Assembly: GCA_963813355.1 (NCBI GenBank)
Contig: CAWEYS010000018.1
Location: forward strand, 1-64,000
Source of the DNA: DATAGF01 sp963813355
GTDB taxonomy: Bacteria; Actinomycetota; Thermoleophilia; Miltoncostaeales; Miltoncostaeaceae
Direction of reading: 5' to 3'
Length of the DNA: 64,000 bases
Both the position numbers and the translations under genes were made by a program. Shown in pieces: positions 40,310 through 48,130 of the stretch; the stretch's first letter is position 1; each line of letters opens with the position of its first letter. The notes under the pieces are model-generated. The model saw only the letters and a program-made list of their open reading frames with translations. It made no database searches and was not told the DNA's origin.

Positions 40310-40357
40310 CCCGCCTCACACGCGGGAGGGCGCTGGGTTCAATCCCAGCACCGCCCA
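40310..40357 (+). repeat. tRNA-Val(CAC) 3'-half remnant, att-like repeat copy 3
   Basis: The same arrangement as at 21,279: anticodon arm CCCGC-CTCACAC-GCGGG, variable loop, a well paired T arm (GCTGG-GTTCAATC-CCAGC) and acceptor strand ACCGCCCA. The 5' half of a tRNA is again absent. This copy pairs better than copy 2 and so may be closer to the parental tRNA. It marks the right-hand border between accessory genes and the DyP peroxidase region. Confidence 0.65.
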
Positions 40358-40375
40358 CGGACCCGCGCGAGCTCG

Positions 40376-41425
40376 CTACGCGGATGATCCATCGCCACGC
40401 CCTCTCAGGCTTCCGATCGCGAGTGAGCCGTCCCCGGACACATCTTCGGCCTTGGGCGCTGCGCCGGCGGCTGGGGTCGGCGGGTCGTCGAGGAACTCGA
40501 CGGCGGGGACGAAGAACAGGTTGCCCGTGACCGCGGTGGAGAAGTCGAGGATGCGGTCGTGGTTGCCCGGCGGCTTGCCGATGAACATGTTCGTCAGCAT
40601 CTCCTCGATCACGTCCGGGCTCCGGGCGTAGCCGATGAAGTAGGTCCCGAACTCCGCCGCGCCGACGTTGCCGAACGGCATGTTGACGCGCACGATCTGG
40701 CGCTCGTCGCCGTTCTCGTCGACGATCGTGTTCAGGGCCACGTGCGAGTTGGCGGGCTTGAGCTCATCCGGCAATTCGAGGTCGCTGAGCTTCGTCCGGC
40801 CGATCGCCCGCTCCTGCTCCTCCACTGGCAGCGCATCCCAGGCCGCCAGGTCGTGCAGGTACTTCTGCACGACGCCGTAGCTCCCGCCCGAGAACGCCGG
40901 GTCCTCGTCGGCGATGACGACGGCGGCGAGCGCCTCCGCCCCCTCCGGGTTCTCCGTGCCGTCGACGAAGCCGAGCAGGTCGCGCTCGTCGAACGACCTG
41001 AATCCGTGCACCTCGTCGACCACCCGCGCGTACCGCCCGAGGCGACTCGTCAGCCGTTGGGCGAGCTCGAAGCACAGGTCGAAGCGATGAGCGCGGATGT
41101 GAAAGAGCAGGTCGCCGGGCGTCGCGGGCGCGCTGTGCCGGGAGCCGGTGAACCCAGGGAACGGATGCAACCCGGCCGGGCGCGGCGGGCCGAACAGCCG
41201 CTCCCACACGGCGGCGCCGATGCCCACCACGCAGGTCAGCGCCCCCTCCGGGATCCGGAAGCCCACCGATCGCCGGAGCCCGCTGACGTCCGCCAGCACG
41301 TCGCGGACCCCGTCCTCGGCCCCCGGATCGACGGTCAGCGTGAGGAAGATCGCCGACTCGGTGATCGGGGTCAGGATGGCCTGCGAGCCCGTCGGCCCCT
41401 GCGGCGGAGGCGGTTCCCTCGTCAT
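40376..41425 (-). CDS. DyP-type peroxidase, 349 aa
   Basis: Haem peroxidase of the dye-decolorising family, YfeX-like (class B/P) type. The start ATG (MTREPPPPQGPTG) gives the normal length. The diagnostic GxxDG motif is GFVDGTENP (about residue 155), whose Asp serves as the acid-base residue. The proximal histidine is probably in NSHVALNT (about 235), followed by the conserved RVNMPFGNVGAAEFGTYFIG. No signal peptide or Tat motif, so it is a cytoplasmic or encapsulin-cargo type; no encapsulin gene is adjacent. The C-terminal 30 residues (GAAPKAEDVSGDGSLAIGSL...) are longer than the catalytic domain needs and resemble an encapsulin-targeting tail in position and in the SLxIGSL pattern, so it may be encapsulated by a shell encoded elsewhere. 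Confidence 0.9.
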   Translation of the reverse strand: MTREPPPPQGPTGSQAILTPITESAIFLTLTVDPGAEDGVRDVLADVSGLRRSVGFRIPEGALTCVVGIGAAVWERLFGPPRPAGLHPFPGFTGSRHSAPATPGDLLFHIRAHRFDLCFELAQRLTSRLGRYARVVDEVHGFRSFDERDLLGFVDGTENPEGAEALAAVVIADEDPAFSGGSYGVVQKYLHDLAAWDALPVEEQERAIGRTKLSDLELPDELKPANSHVALNTIVDENGDERQIVRVNMPFGNVGAAEFGTYFIGYARSPDVIEEMLTNMFIGKPPGNHDRILDFSTAVTGNLFFVPAVEFLDDPPTPAAGAAPKAEDVSGDGSLAIGSLRGRGDGSSA

Positions 41426-41755
41426 CGGGCTCCGTCCCGAGGCCAGGACCCCTTGCGGAGTCTCGACGAGGCGCGCGCCAGAGATGCGCCTTCCCTGCCA
41501 CGCAGCATGTGTCGGGAGGACACCACACCTCCTCGGACTCTCGTCGATAGGTGCCGCCGCGAGGACGATGCCGCGTCCTGCGCCGCGTCCCCGGAATCTA
41601 TCGCCCTCGATCAGCAGCCGGGTGCCGTCCCATCCCGGGCCCTTGGTCGGCGACACTGCCAGCTGTTCGCCGCGCAGTTGTAGAGGTTGAAGCCGGCGGC
41701 GCAAGATAGGCTGCGCCCGCGGCATCCCGCGGCCAGAAGGGGGCGAGAGCACCCA
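41426..41755. other. divergent intergenic region
   Basis: This 330-base stretch separates the leftward DyP peroxidase and the rightward MoaD-like gene and should carry both promoters. I could not identify a convincing -35/-10 pair or operator. A purine-rich AGAAGGGGG at 41,735-41,743 lies 12 bases before the GTG start of the next gene. Confidence 0.4.
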
Positions 41756-42001
41756 GTGCAGGTGCGAGTCCGTCTCGGTGCCGGGCTCTCCCGGCTCTCC
41801 ACCGCGCCGACGCTCACGCTGGAGCTCGACGACGGTGCCTCGGTCGAGGACCTCCTCGCCCGCCTGGGCGACAGCGAGCCCGGCCTCGCCCCGGCCCTGC
41901 GCTCGGCCCTGCCCGTGATCGGCGGCCAGCACGCGGAGCCGCGTCAGCGCCTGGAGGACCGCCAGGAGGTCGCCCTGCTGCTCCCGGTCGCCGGGGGCTG
42001 A
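41756..42001 (+). CDS. MoaD/ThiS-like small protein, 81 aa
   Basis: The GTG start (VQVRVRLGAGLSRLS) is chosen for length; a second GTG two codons later is possible. The protein has the beta-grasp pattern of sulfur-carrier proteins: LTLELDDGASVEDLLARLG in the middle and a C-terminus LLLPVAGG ending in the Gly-Gly that such carriers need for adenylation and thiocarboxylation. It therefore probably acts as a sulfur carrier for molybdopterin or another thio-cofactor. It stands 36 bases upstream of the formamidase gene on the same strand, with no partner MoaE or ThiF in sight. A dedicated role with the amidase is possible but unproven. Confidence 0.7.
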   Translation: MQVRVRLGAGLSRLSTAPTLTLELDDGASVEDLLARLGDSEPGLAPALRSALPVIGGQHAEPRQRLEDRQEVALLLPVAGG

Positions 42002-42037
42002 CGGCCGCACATCGCCACGACCGAAACGGAGCCCGCA

Positions 42038-43369
42038 ATGGCCACCCAGGAATCGCCCGCGCGGACCGGCGAGGCCCGCCAGACCGTCTTCGTCAACACG
42101 TTCACCAACGGCCTGCTCGGGCCGGAGGTCCCGATGCTGGGGCCGGTCGCCGACGGCGGGCACGTCGTGTGGAACTCGACCCCCGGCTGCTGGGGGCCGA
42201 TGATCACGCCGTCGATCCGCGGCGGCCACGAGGTCTGCCAGCCGGTCGCGGTCGACGGCGCGAAGGCGGGCGACGCCGTGGCGATCCGCATCAAGGACAT
42301 CGAGGTCACCTCCCTCGCCACCTCGTCGGGCAACGACCAGGCGATGGAGGGCCGCTTCAACGGCGACCCCTACGTCGCGCCGCTGTGCCCGGGCTGCGGG
42401 GCCGAATGGCCCGAGACGCGGGTCGAGGGCATCGGGCAGGAGTCGGTGCGCTGCGCGGCCTGCGGTGCCGACTGCACGCCGTTCACGTTCACGAACGGCT
42501 ACACGATGGCCTTCGACGAGCTGCGCTCGCTCGGCGTGACCGTGCCGCGCGAGGCGGCCGAGGGATTCGCCAAGGACGCGGCGCGCGTCGCGGCGCTGCC
42601 CGACAACTCCGTGCAGAACCCCATCCTCGGCTTCGCCCCGCACGACATCGTCGCGCTGGCCACGCGGCTGCGCCCCTTCCTGGGCCAGATCGGCACGTCG
42701 CCCTCGACGACGATCCCCGACTCCCACAACGCGGGCGACTTCGGCGCGTTCCTGGTCGGGGCGCCCCACCGCTACGCGCTCGACGCCCAGGAGCTGCAGC
42801 GCCACAAGACCGACGGGCACATGGACATCGACGCCGCGCGCGCGGGGGCCATCCTCGTCTGCCCGGTCAAGCTCGACGGCGCCGGCGTCTACCTGGGCGA
42901 CATGCACGCGCTCCAGGGCGACGGGGAGATCGCCGGCCACACCTGCGACGTCTCCGGCACCGTCACGCTGCAGGTCGAGGTCCTCAAGGGCCTGGGGGTC
43001 AACGGCCCGATCCTGTTCCCGCGGGAGGAGGACCTGCCGTTCCTGGCCCGGCCGCTCAGCCGCCCCGAGCGCGAGCGGGCGCTGGCGCTCGCGCGCCGGC
43101 ACGGCATGGACGCGCTGGAGGAGTCGCTGCCGATCTCGGTCGTCGGGTCGGGCCCCGACCTCAACTCGGCCACGGACAACGGGCTCGCCAGGGCGGCCGA
43201 GCTGCTGGGCATGTCGGTCCCCGAGGTCATGAACCGGGCGACGATCGCCGGCGCGATCGAGATCGGCCGGCACCCCGGCGTCGTCCAGGTGACCTTCCGT
43301 GCCCCGGCCGAGCGGCTCGAGGCCCGCGGCCTCCTGGGATACGCCCTCGAGCAGTACGGCGAGCGCTGA
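42038..43369 (+). CDS. acetamidase/formamidase family protein with zinc-ribbon insertion, 443 aa
   Basis: FmdA/AmdA family hydrolase that releases ammonia from formamide or short amides. Evidence is GCWGPMITPSIRGGHEVCQP (about residues 50-70), SATD/DSHNAGDFGAF and the family hallmark YLGDMHALQGDGEIAGHTCD (about 287-307). A four-cysteine segment lies at about 118-150 (CPGCGAEWPE ... CAACGADC), which looks like a zinc ribbon inserted in the fold; I recall this in other actinobacterial members but not in all. No signal peptide. The stop TGA overlaps the LuxR gene by four bases, so the regulator is probably co-expressed. The substrate amide is not determined by sequence. Confidence 0.85.
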   Translation: MATQESPARTGEARQTVFVNTFTNGLLGPEVPMLGPVADGGHVVWNSTPGCWGPMITPSIRGGHEVCQPVAVDGAKAGDAVAIRIKDIEVTSLATSSGNDQAMEGRFNGDPYVAPLCPGCGAEWPETRVEGIGQESVRCAACGADCTPFTFTNGYTMAFDELRSLGVTVPREAAEGFAKDAARVAALPDNSVQNPILGFAPHDIVALATRLRPFLGQIGTSPSTTIPDSHNAGDFGAFLVGAPHRYALDAQELQRHKTDGHMDIDAARAGAILVCPVKLDGAGVYLGDMHALQGDGEIAGHTCDVSGTVTLQVEVLKGLGVNGPILFPREEDLPFLARPLSRPERERALALARRHGMDALEESLPISVVGSGPDLNSATDNGLARAAELLGMSVPEVMNRATIAGAIEIGRHPGVVQVTFRAPAERLEARGLLGYALEQYGER

Positions 43370-44991
43370 CGGACGACCTCGCCCAGGCTCGTGATGCGCT
43401 GGCGCGGGGCGCCTGGGAGGAGGCCCTCGGGCTGCTGCGAGCCCACCAGGACGTCCCCGAGGCCCTCGAGGGGATCGGCGTCGCCGCCTGGTGGCTCGAC
43501 GACGCGAGCCTCACGACCGAGTCTCGCGAGCGCGCGTATCGCCTGTTCCGCGCGCGCGGCGACGCCCTCGGCGCGGCGCGCGTCGCGGTCGCCCTCGCGT
43601 GGGACGCGATCCTCTTCGGCGACCGGCCCGCGGTCGCGCGCGGATGGCTCGAGCGGGGGGCGCGCCTGCTGCGCGACCAGCCGCTCTCCCCCGAGCACGG
43701 GTGGCTGGCGGTGCGCGAGGCGGAGCTGGCCCTCCACCTCGGAGAGCCCGAGGCGGCGCGCGCCGCGGCGGCCCGGGCGAGCGAGGTCGGCGAGGCCCTC
43801 GAGCGCGACGACCTGCAGGTCGTCGGGCTGGCGCTGGACGGGCTGGCGCTCGTCCACGAGGGCGAGGCCGCCGACGGGATGCGCCGGCTCGGCGAGGCCG
43901 GCGCGGCCGCCACCGGCGGAGAGCTCGAGGACCTCTTGTGGATCGGCAAGGTCTGCTGCTACGTCATCGACGCCTGCGCCGACACCGGCGACTTCGAGCG
44001 GGCCGCGCAGTGGTGCGACGAGGTGGATGCGTTCGCCCGGCGCTGGGAGCTGCGGACCCTGTTCGCGGTGTGCCGCACGCAGTACGCGGGCGTGCTCATC
44101 AACCAGGGCGGCTGGAGGGAGGCGGAGGACGCGCTCGAGCGCACCCTGGCCGACTTCGCGGCGACCCGGCGAACGTTCCTCGGCGGGGCCGTCGCGCGCC
44201 TCGGCGAGCTGCGCCGCCGCCAGGGGCGGCTGGACGAGGCCGAGGCCCTGTTCCTCCAGGTCAACCAGAGCGTCGTCGCCCAGGTCGGCCGGGGCGCGGT
44301 CGCCCTGGATCGGGGCCGGCCCCGGCTCGCGCTCGAGCTGGCCGAGGGGCTCCTCCAGCGCCTCCCGCCGGCCGAGAGGCCGGCGCGGGCCGCCGCCCTC
44401 GACCTCATCGTCCGCGCCGCCGCGGAGCTCGACGACGTCGTGCGCGTCGGCGAGGCGGCGGCCGAGCTCCGCGCGCTCGCCGAGGCGATCGAGACGAGCG
44501 CCTTCCGCGCGATGGCCGCCCAGGCCGCCGGAGCGGCGGCGGCCGGGGGCGGCGACGCGGCGCGTGCCTGCGCCGCGTACGACGAGGCGGCGGAGCTCTT
44601 CGGTCGCGCGGGCGCCCCGTACCAGCGGGCGTACGCCCGCCTCGAGCTGGCGCGCCTCCTGGCCAAGGTGGACCGCCGCGATCGCGCGCGGGACGAGGCG
44701 GAGGCCGCCCTCGCCGCGTTCCGCGAGCTCGGGGCATCGCTCGGGGCCGCCGCCGCCGCCGACTTCATCGCGCGGCTCGACGGCCGGCCGCGGCGCCCGG
44801 CCGGCCTGACCGCTCGCGAGCTCGAGGTGCTCGGCCTCCTCGCCCAGGGGCTCACCAACCGTGAGATCGCCGGGCGGCTCGTCGTCAGCGACCACACGGT
44901 GCACCGCCACGTCGCCAACATCCTCCGCAAGGTCGGCCAGCCCTCGCGGGCCGCGGCCGCCGCGTGGGCCGCCCGGGAGCGGGTGGTCTGA
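43366..44991 (+). CDS. LuxR-family transcriptional regulator with TPR-like domain, 541 aa
   Basis: The C-terminal HTH_LuxR (LTARELEVLGLLAQGLTNRE then VSDHTVHRHVANILRKVG, about 475-530) is clear. The preceding 450 residues form tandem alpha-helical repeats of TPR type (for example LVHEGEAADGMRRLGEAGAA, ERAAQWCDEVDAFARRWELR). It lacks the N-terminal AAA/NB-ARC ATPase of the MalT/LAL class. The reading frame has no ATG, GTG or TTG near its beginning. The most plausible start is a CTG (LTDDLAQARDALARG) that overlaps the stop of the formamidase gene as CTGA, mirroring the GTGA overlaps elsewhere in this window. Likely a regulator responding to signals related to the amidase operon, which is inference from position. 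Confidence 0.8.
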   Translation: MTDDLAQARDALARGAWEEALGLLRAHQDVPEALEGIGVAAWWLDDASLTTESRERAYRLFRARGDALGAARVAVALAWDAILFGDRPAVARGWLERGARLLRDQPLSPEHGWLAVREAELALHLGEPEAARAAAARASEVGEALERDDLQVVGLALDGLALVHEGEAADGMRRLGEAGAAATGGELEDLLWIGKVCCYVIDACADTGDFERAAQWCDEVDAFARRWELRTLFAVCRTQYAGVLINQGGWREAEDALERTLADFAATRRTFLGGAVARLGELRRRQGRLDEAEALFLQVNQSVVAQVGRGAVALDRGRPRLALELAEGLLQRLPPAERPARAAALDLIVRAAAELDDVVRVGEAAAELRALAEAIETSAFRAMAAQAAGAAAAGGGDAARACAAYDEAAELFGRAGAPYQRAYARLELARLLAKVDRRDRARDEAEAALAAFRELGASLGAAAAADFIARLDGRPRRPAGLTARELEVLGLLAQGLTNREIAGRLVVSDHTVHRHVANILRKVGQPSRAAAAAWAARERVV

Positions 44992-45104
44992 GCCGATGGC
45001 CCGTTCGGGCCAGTCGGCGTCCCCTCGAGAGATGGCCGCCCCGGGCGACGCGCGACGACGCCGCTCCGAGGATGCTCGTCACCCAACCGACGAGAGGAGC
45101 AGCA

Positions 45105-45329
45105 ATGCCATTCGTGACCGTGAAGCTCATCGAGGGGGTCTTCACCCCCGAGGAGAAGCAGGAGATGGTCGCCCGGCTCACCGACACGATGGTCGAGATC
45201 GAGGGCGAGGCGCTGCGACAGGTCACCTGGGTCACGCTCGAGGAGGTCAAGAGCGGGGACTGGGGCATCGCGGGGAACACGCTGACGGCCGAGGACGTGC
45301 GGGCCATCCGGAGCGGGGCCGCGGTCTAG
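45105..45329 (+). CDS. 4-oxalocrotonate tautomerase family protein, 74 aa
   Basis: The start ATG has GAGAGGAGCA upstream. The second residue is proline (MPFVTVKLIEGVFTPEEKQ), the catalytic Pro1 after Met removal in 4-OT enzymes. Length and the beta-alpha-beta pattern (EMVARLTDTMVEIEGEAL, QVTWVTLEEVKSGDWGIAG) fit the family. Such proteins catalyse enol-keto tautomerisation or dehalogenation of small acids. The stop TAG lies in the CTAG that flanks the MITE-like insertion, so the gene is intact although an element landed on its last codon. It is preceded by about 110 bases after the LuxR gene, suggesting its own promoter. Confidence 0.9.
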   Translation: MPFVTVKLIEGVFTPEEKQEMVARLTDTMVEIEGEALRQVTWVTLEEVKSGDWGIAGNTLTAEDVRAIRSGAAV

Positions 45330-45491
45330 GAGCCTGTCAAAGAAGTCGGTCGCACGCCTGCCGGCTGCAAACCTTCGCCCTTCGGCGTCCGCGTCAACAC
45401 CGATGCCTTCTGGCATCGGCGTGGGCCGCGTCCATCCGAACGGCTCGGTTTTCGCTCGGCATCCGCACGACCTTGGTTCTTTGACAGTCTC
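45330..45491. mobile_element. MITE-like element, 162 bp, with 15-bp terminal inverted repeats and CTAG target duplication
   Basis: Left end GAGCCTGTCAAAGAA (45,330-45,344) and right end TTCTTTGACAGTCTC (45,477-45,491) are inverted repeats with 14 of 15 matches. They are flanked on both sides by CTAG (45,326-45,329 and 45,492-45,495), a four-base duplication or target palindrome. The interior has no ORF but holds a perfect 8-bp stem hairpin, CCGATGCC-TTCT-GGCATCGG, at 45,400-45,419. The ends look like those of IS5- or IS1182-type elements that target CTAG, so it is probably a non-autonomous derivative. No transposase is in the window. Confidence 0.7.
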
Positions 45492-45565
45492 CTAGACTCG
45501 CGCGGACGGCGGGGCGGGTCCCGCCCCGCCGGCGCACCGTCCCGGTCGTGCCTCAGGAGGGACCC

Positions 45566-46165
45566 ATGGCCTTCATCTCGACGATCCCCGACGATGAGGC
45601 CGAGGGCCCGCCCGCCGAGATGTACGCGAGGGACCGCGCCCAGATGGGGTACGTGGCCAACTACACGAGGGCCTTCGCCCACCGGCCGGCCGTCTTCGAC
45701 GCGTGGCGGCAGCTCAACACGAGCATCAAGGGCGGCATGGACCTGCGCCGCTACGAGCTGGCGACGCTCGCCGCGGCGCGGCGCCTGCGGTCGAGCTACT
45801 GCTCGCTGGCCCACGGCAAGGTGCTCGTGGACCGGTTCGTGGACCCCGAGACGCTGCGGAGGATCGTCGCGGACCCCCGGTCGGCCGGCCTCGACCCGGT
45901 CGACGTGGCGGTGATGGAGCTGGCCGACAAGGTGGCGGGCGACGCCACGGCGGTCACCCAGGCCGACATCGACCGGCTGCGCGACCTCGGTCTCTCCGAC
46001 GTCGAGATCTTCGACGTGGTCGCGACGGCGGCGGTCCGCTGCTTCTGGAGCACGGCGCTCGACGCTCTCGGGGTCCTGCCCGACGCCTCCTTCGCCGAGC
46101 TGGAGCCCGGGCTTCGCGACGCACTCACGGTCGGCCGCCCGATCAGCGGACGGCCGAGCGGGTGA
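45566..46165 (+). CDS. carboxymuconolactone decarboxylase / AhpD-like protein, 199 aa
   Basis: The start ATG (MAFISTIPDDEAEGPP) has CAGGAGG six bases upstream. The CMD fold is shown by YEMLTLAAARRLRS-type helix RRYELATLAAARRLRSSYC followed by SSYCSLAHGKVLVDRF. The family's CxxCxxxH is reduced to SSYCSLAH, so the first cysteine is a serine and a classical AhpD disulfide pair is not possible. Late in the sequence LSDVEIFDVVATAAVRCFWS matches the second CMD helix. Likely a peroxidase-related or decarboxylase-like protein of unknown substrate. It begins 70 bases after the MITE-like element and has no operon partner. Confidence 0.8.
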   Translation: MAFISTIPDDEAEGPPAEMYARDRAQMGYVANYTRAFAHRPAVFDAWRQLNTSIKGGMDLRRYELATLAAARRLRSSYCSLAHGKVLVDRFVDPETLRRIVADPRSAGLDPVDVAVMELADKVAGDATAVTQADIDRLRDLGLSDVEIFDVVATAAVRCFWSTALDALGVLPDASFAELEPGLRDALTVGRPISGRPSG

Positions 46166-46307
46166 AGGCGCGGACGGCGATGGCGGTGACGGCGGCGGCG
46201 AAGGCCGCGCGGACGCCGAGGCTGAGTGCGGCCATCGCGGTCGTGTCGCCCATGCCCCAGATGTCGTGGAGGCCGGCGCCGCCGTCGTCCAGCAGGCCGT
46301 AGCGCAT
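46143..46307 (-). CDS. possible small membrane protein downstream of the histidine kinase, 54 aa
   Basis: A short frame starting MRYGLLDDGGAGLHDIWGMG contains one hydrophobic helix (AALSLGVRAAFAAAVTAIAV). It lies 49 bases after the histidine kinase on the same strand. Its end overlaps the 3' end of the CMD gene by 23 bases. There is no good ribosome binding site, so it may not be real. Confidence 0.35.
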   Translation of the reverse strand: MRYGLLDDGGAGLHDIWGMGDTTAMAALSLGVRAAFAAAVTAIAVRAFTRSAVR

Positions 46308-46356
46308 CAGGGCGAGAGCCTGCGCGCGCCGGCCGGCTCGAGGCTCTCCGGGGCGC

Positions 46357-47442
46357 TCAGGAGAGCGCGTGGGCGGCGGGCAGGACCAGCGAGATGCGCG
46401 CGCCGCCGCCGCGCCGGGGCTCGGCCCAGATGCGGCCGCCCTGCGCCTCGACGAGCTCCTTGGCGATGGCGAGGCCGAGCCCCGCGCCGGCGCCGTCGCG
46501 GCGCCGAGCGGAGTCGGCCCGCCAGAAGCGCTCGAAGGCGCGGTCGAGCTGGTCCGCGGCGATCCCCTCACCGGTGTCCTCGACGCTCAAACGGACCCCG
46601 TCGCCCTCGCGCTCCAGGAGCACGGCGACCGCGCCGTCGCCGGGCGTGTGGCGCAGGGCATTGGAGAGGAGGTTGAGGAGCACGCGCTCGACGTGCTCGG
46701 GCGCGCAGCGGGCGGGCGGGACGGCCGCGCCCAGACGCGACTCCACCCGCACCCCGCGGGCCTCGGCGCTCGCGGCCACCCCGCGCACGCAGCTCGCGAC
46801 GAGCCCGTCGAGGCGCACGTCGCGCAGCTCGAGCGTGAGCTGTCCGGCGTCGATGCGCGCGAGTTCGAAGAGGTCGTCGACCAGGCGGCCGAGGTGGCGC
46901 ACCTGATCGCCCATGGCGGGCAGGTACTGCTCGGCGGGCGCCAGGCCGTCCTCGACGGCCTCGAGCATCGCCTGGAGCGAGGCGAGGGGGGTGCGCAGGT
47001 CGTGGCTCGCGTGCGCGACCAGCTCGCGGCGCGCGTCGAAGAGGCGCTCGAGCTCGTCCGCCATCCGGTTGAAGGACGCCCCGAGGTCGGCGAGCTCGGC
47101 GGGGCCCGACTCGGGCGCGCGGGCCGTCAGGTCGCCGCCGGCGAGCTCCTCGCTCGCGCGCCGCACGCGCGAGACGGGGCCGGTGACCGAGCGCGCGACG
47201 AGCAGCGCCCCGACCAGCGCGGCGGTCGCGGACGCGCAGGCCGCCGCGAGGACGGTCAGGTCGTGCCCGGAGTCGAACATCAGCACCCCCGACGCCACCA
47301 CCGCCGCCAGCGGCAGGACGACGGCGATCAGCGCCAGGGCGATCACCCGGCCGCGCAGGCTGCGGATGCGCGCCGCCAGCAGCGCGAGGCCGACTCCCGC
47401 GACCAGCGTGACCGCCGCGACGGCGATGGCCGTGCCGATCAC
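46357..47442 (-). CDS. two-component sensor histidine kinase, 361 aa
   Basis: The GTG start overlaps the stop of the response regulator (GTGA). Two N-terminal hydrophobic segments (about residues 2-24 and 34-56) and another at about 62-86 place it in the membrane with almost no extracytoplasmic domain. A HAMP region follows (ARSVTGPVSRVRRASEELAG). The HisKA H-box is AHASHDLRTPLASLQ (about 145), the N-box NLLSNALRHTPGDG, the G1 box VEDTGEGIA, and the G2 box GAGAGLGLAIAKELV. The intramembrane-sensing architecture (no large sensor loop) suggests detection of a membrane-associated signal. It forms an operon with DoxX and the OmpR-type regulator. Confidence 0.9.
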   Translation of the reverse strand: MIGTAIAVAAVTLVAGVGLALLAARIRSLRGRVIALALIAVVLPLAAVVASGVLMFDSGHDLTVLAAACASATAALVGALLVARSVTGPVSRVRRASEELAGGDLTARAPESGPAELADLGASFNRMADELERLFDARRELVAHASHDLRTPLASLQAMLEAVEDGLAPAEQYLPAMGDQVRHLGRLVDDLFELARIDAGQLTLELRDVRLDGLVASCVRGVAASAEARGVRVESRLGAAVPPARCAPEHVERVLLNLLSNALRHTPGDGAVAVLLEREGDGVRLSVEDTGEGIAADQLDRAFERFWRADSARRRDGAGAGLGLAIAKELVEAQGGRIWAEPRRGGGARISLVLPAAHALS

Positions 47443-48130
47443 GGGGCGAACCGGTAGCCGACGCCCCACACGGTCTGCACGTGGCGCGGGTTCGAGGGAT
47501 CGTCCTCGATCTTCTCGCGCAGGCGGCGCACGTGAACGGTCACGGTCCCGGTGTCGAAGGCCGCCTCGTATCCCCAGACGCGGTCCATGAGCTGGGAGCG
47601 CGAGAAGACCAGCCGCGGGTGGGCGGCGAGGAAGGCCAGCAGGTCGAACTCCTTCACCGTCAGCTGCACGCGGCATGCCGTCGCGCGTGACCTCGTGGGC
47701 GCCGACGTCGATCGTGAGCGGGCCGGCGAGGATGGCGCCCCGCCCCCACGCGCGCCGGGGAGCGGCGCAGGACGCTCCGCACCCGCGCCACCAGCTCCCG
47801 CGGGGAGAACGGCTTGGTCACGTAGTCGTCGGCGCCGAGGTCGAGCCCGACGATGCGGTCGGCCTCCTCGCCCCGCGCGGTGAGCATGATCACCGGGGTG
47901 TCGGAGCGCCGCCGGATCGTGCGGCAGAGCTCGAGCCCGTCGATGCCGGGCAGCATCACGTCGAGCACGATCAGCCCCGGCTCCGAGCGCTCGATGAGGT
48001 CGAGGGCCGTCCGGCCGTCGCCCGCCTCGAGCGTGGGATGTCCCTCCTGGCGCAGGTACGTGGCGACCACCTGGCGGACGATCGGCTCGTCGTTGACGAC
48101 GAGGACGGTCGCCTTCGGCTCAGCCCCCAT
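47439..48130 (-). CDS. OmpR/PhoB-type response regulator, two indels in the linker/DNA-binding part
   Basis: The start ATG (MGAEPKATVLVVNDEP) opens a receiver domain with phospho-acceptor VLDVMLPGIDGLE (Asp about residue 55) and the switch Lys in VTKPFSPRELVARV. The winged helix continues in two other frames: GPLTIDVGAHEVTRDG after an indel near 47,740, then VQLTVKEFDLLAFLAAHPRL, VWGYEAAFDTGTVTVHVRRL and TVWGVGYRFAP after one near 47,678. Bridging both gives the usual length of about 230 aa. Both indels sit in GC-rich repetitive sequence and resemble sequencing errors. The gene overlaps the upstream DoxX gene by 11 bases and the kinase by GTGA. Confidence 0.85.

Noticed and set aside
21279..40357. 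Functional tRNA-Val genes at 21,279 and 40,310
   Set aside because: No D arm or 5' acceptor strand precedes either anticodon arm; only the 3' half is present.
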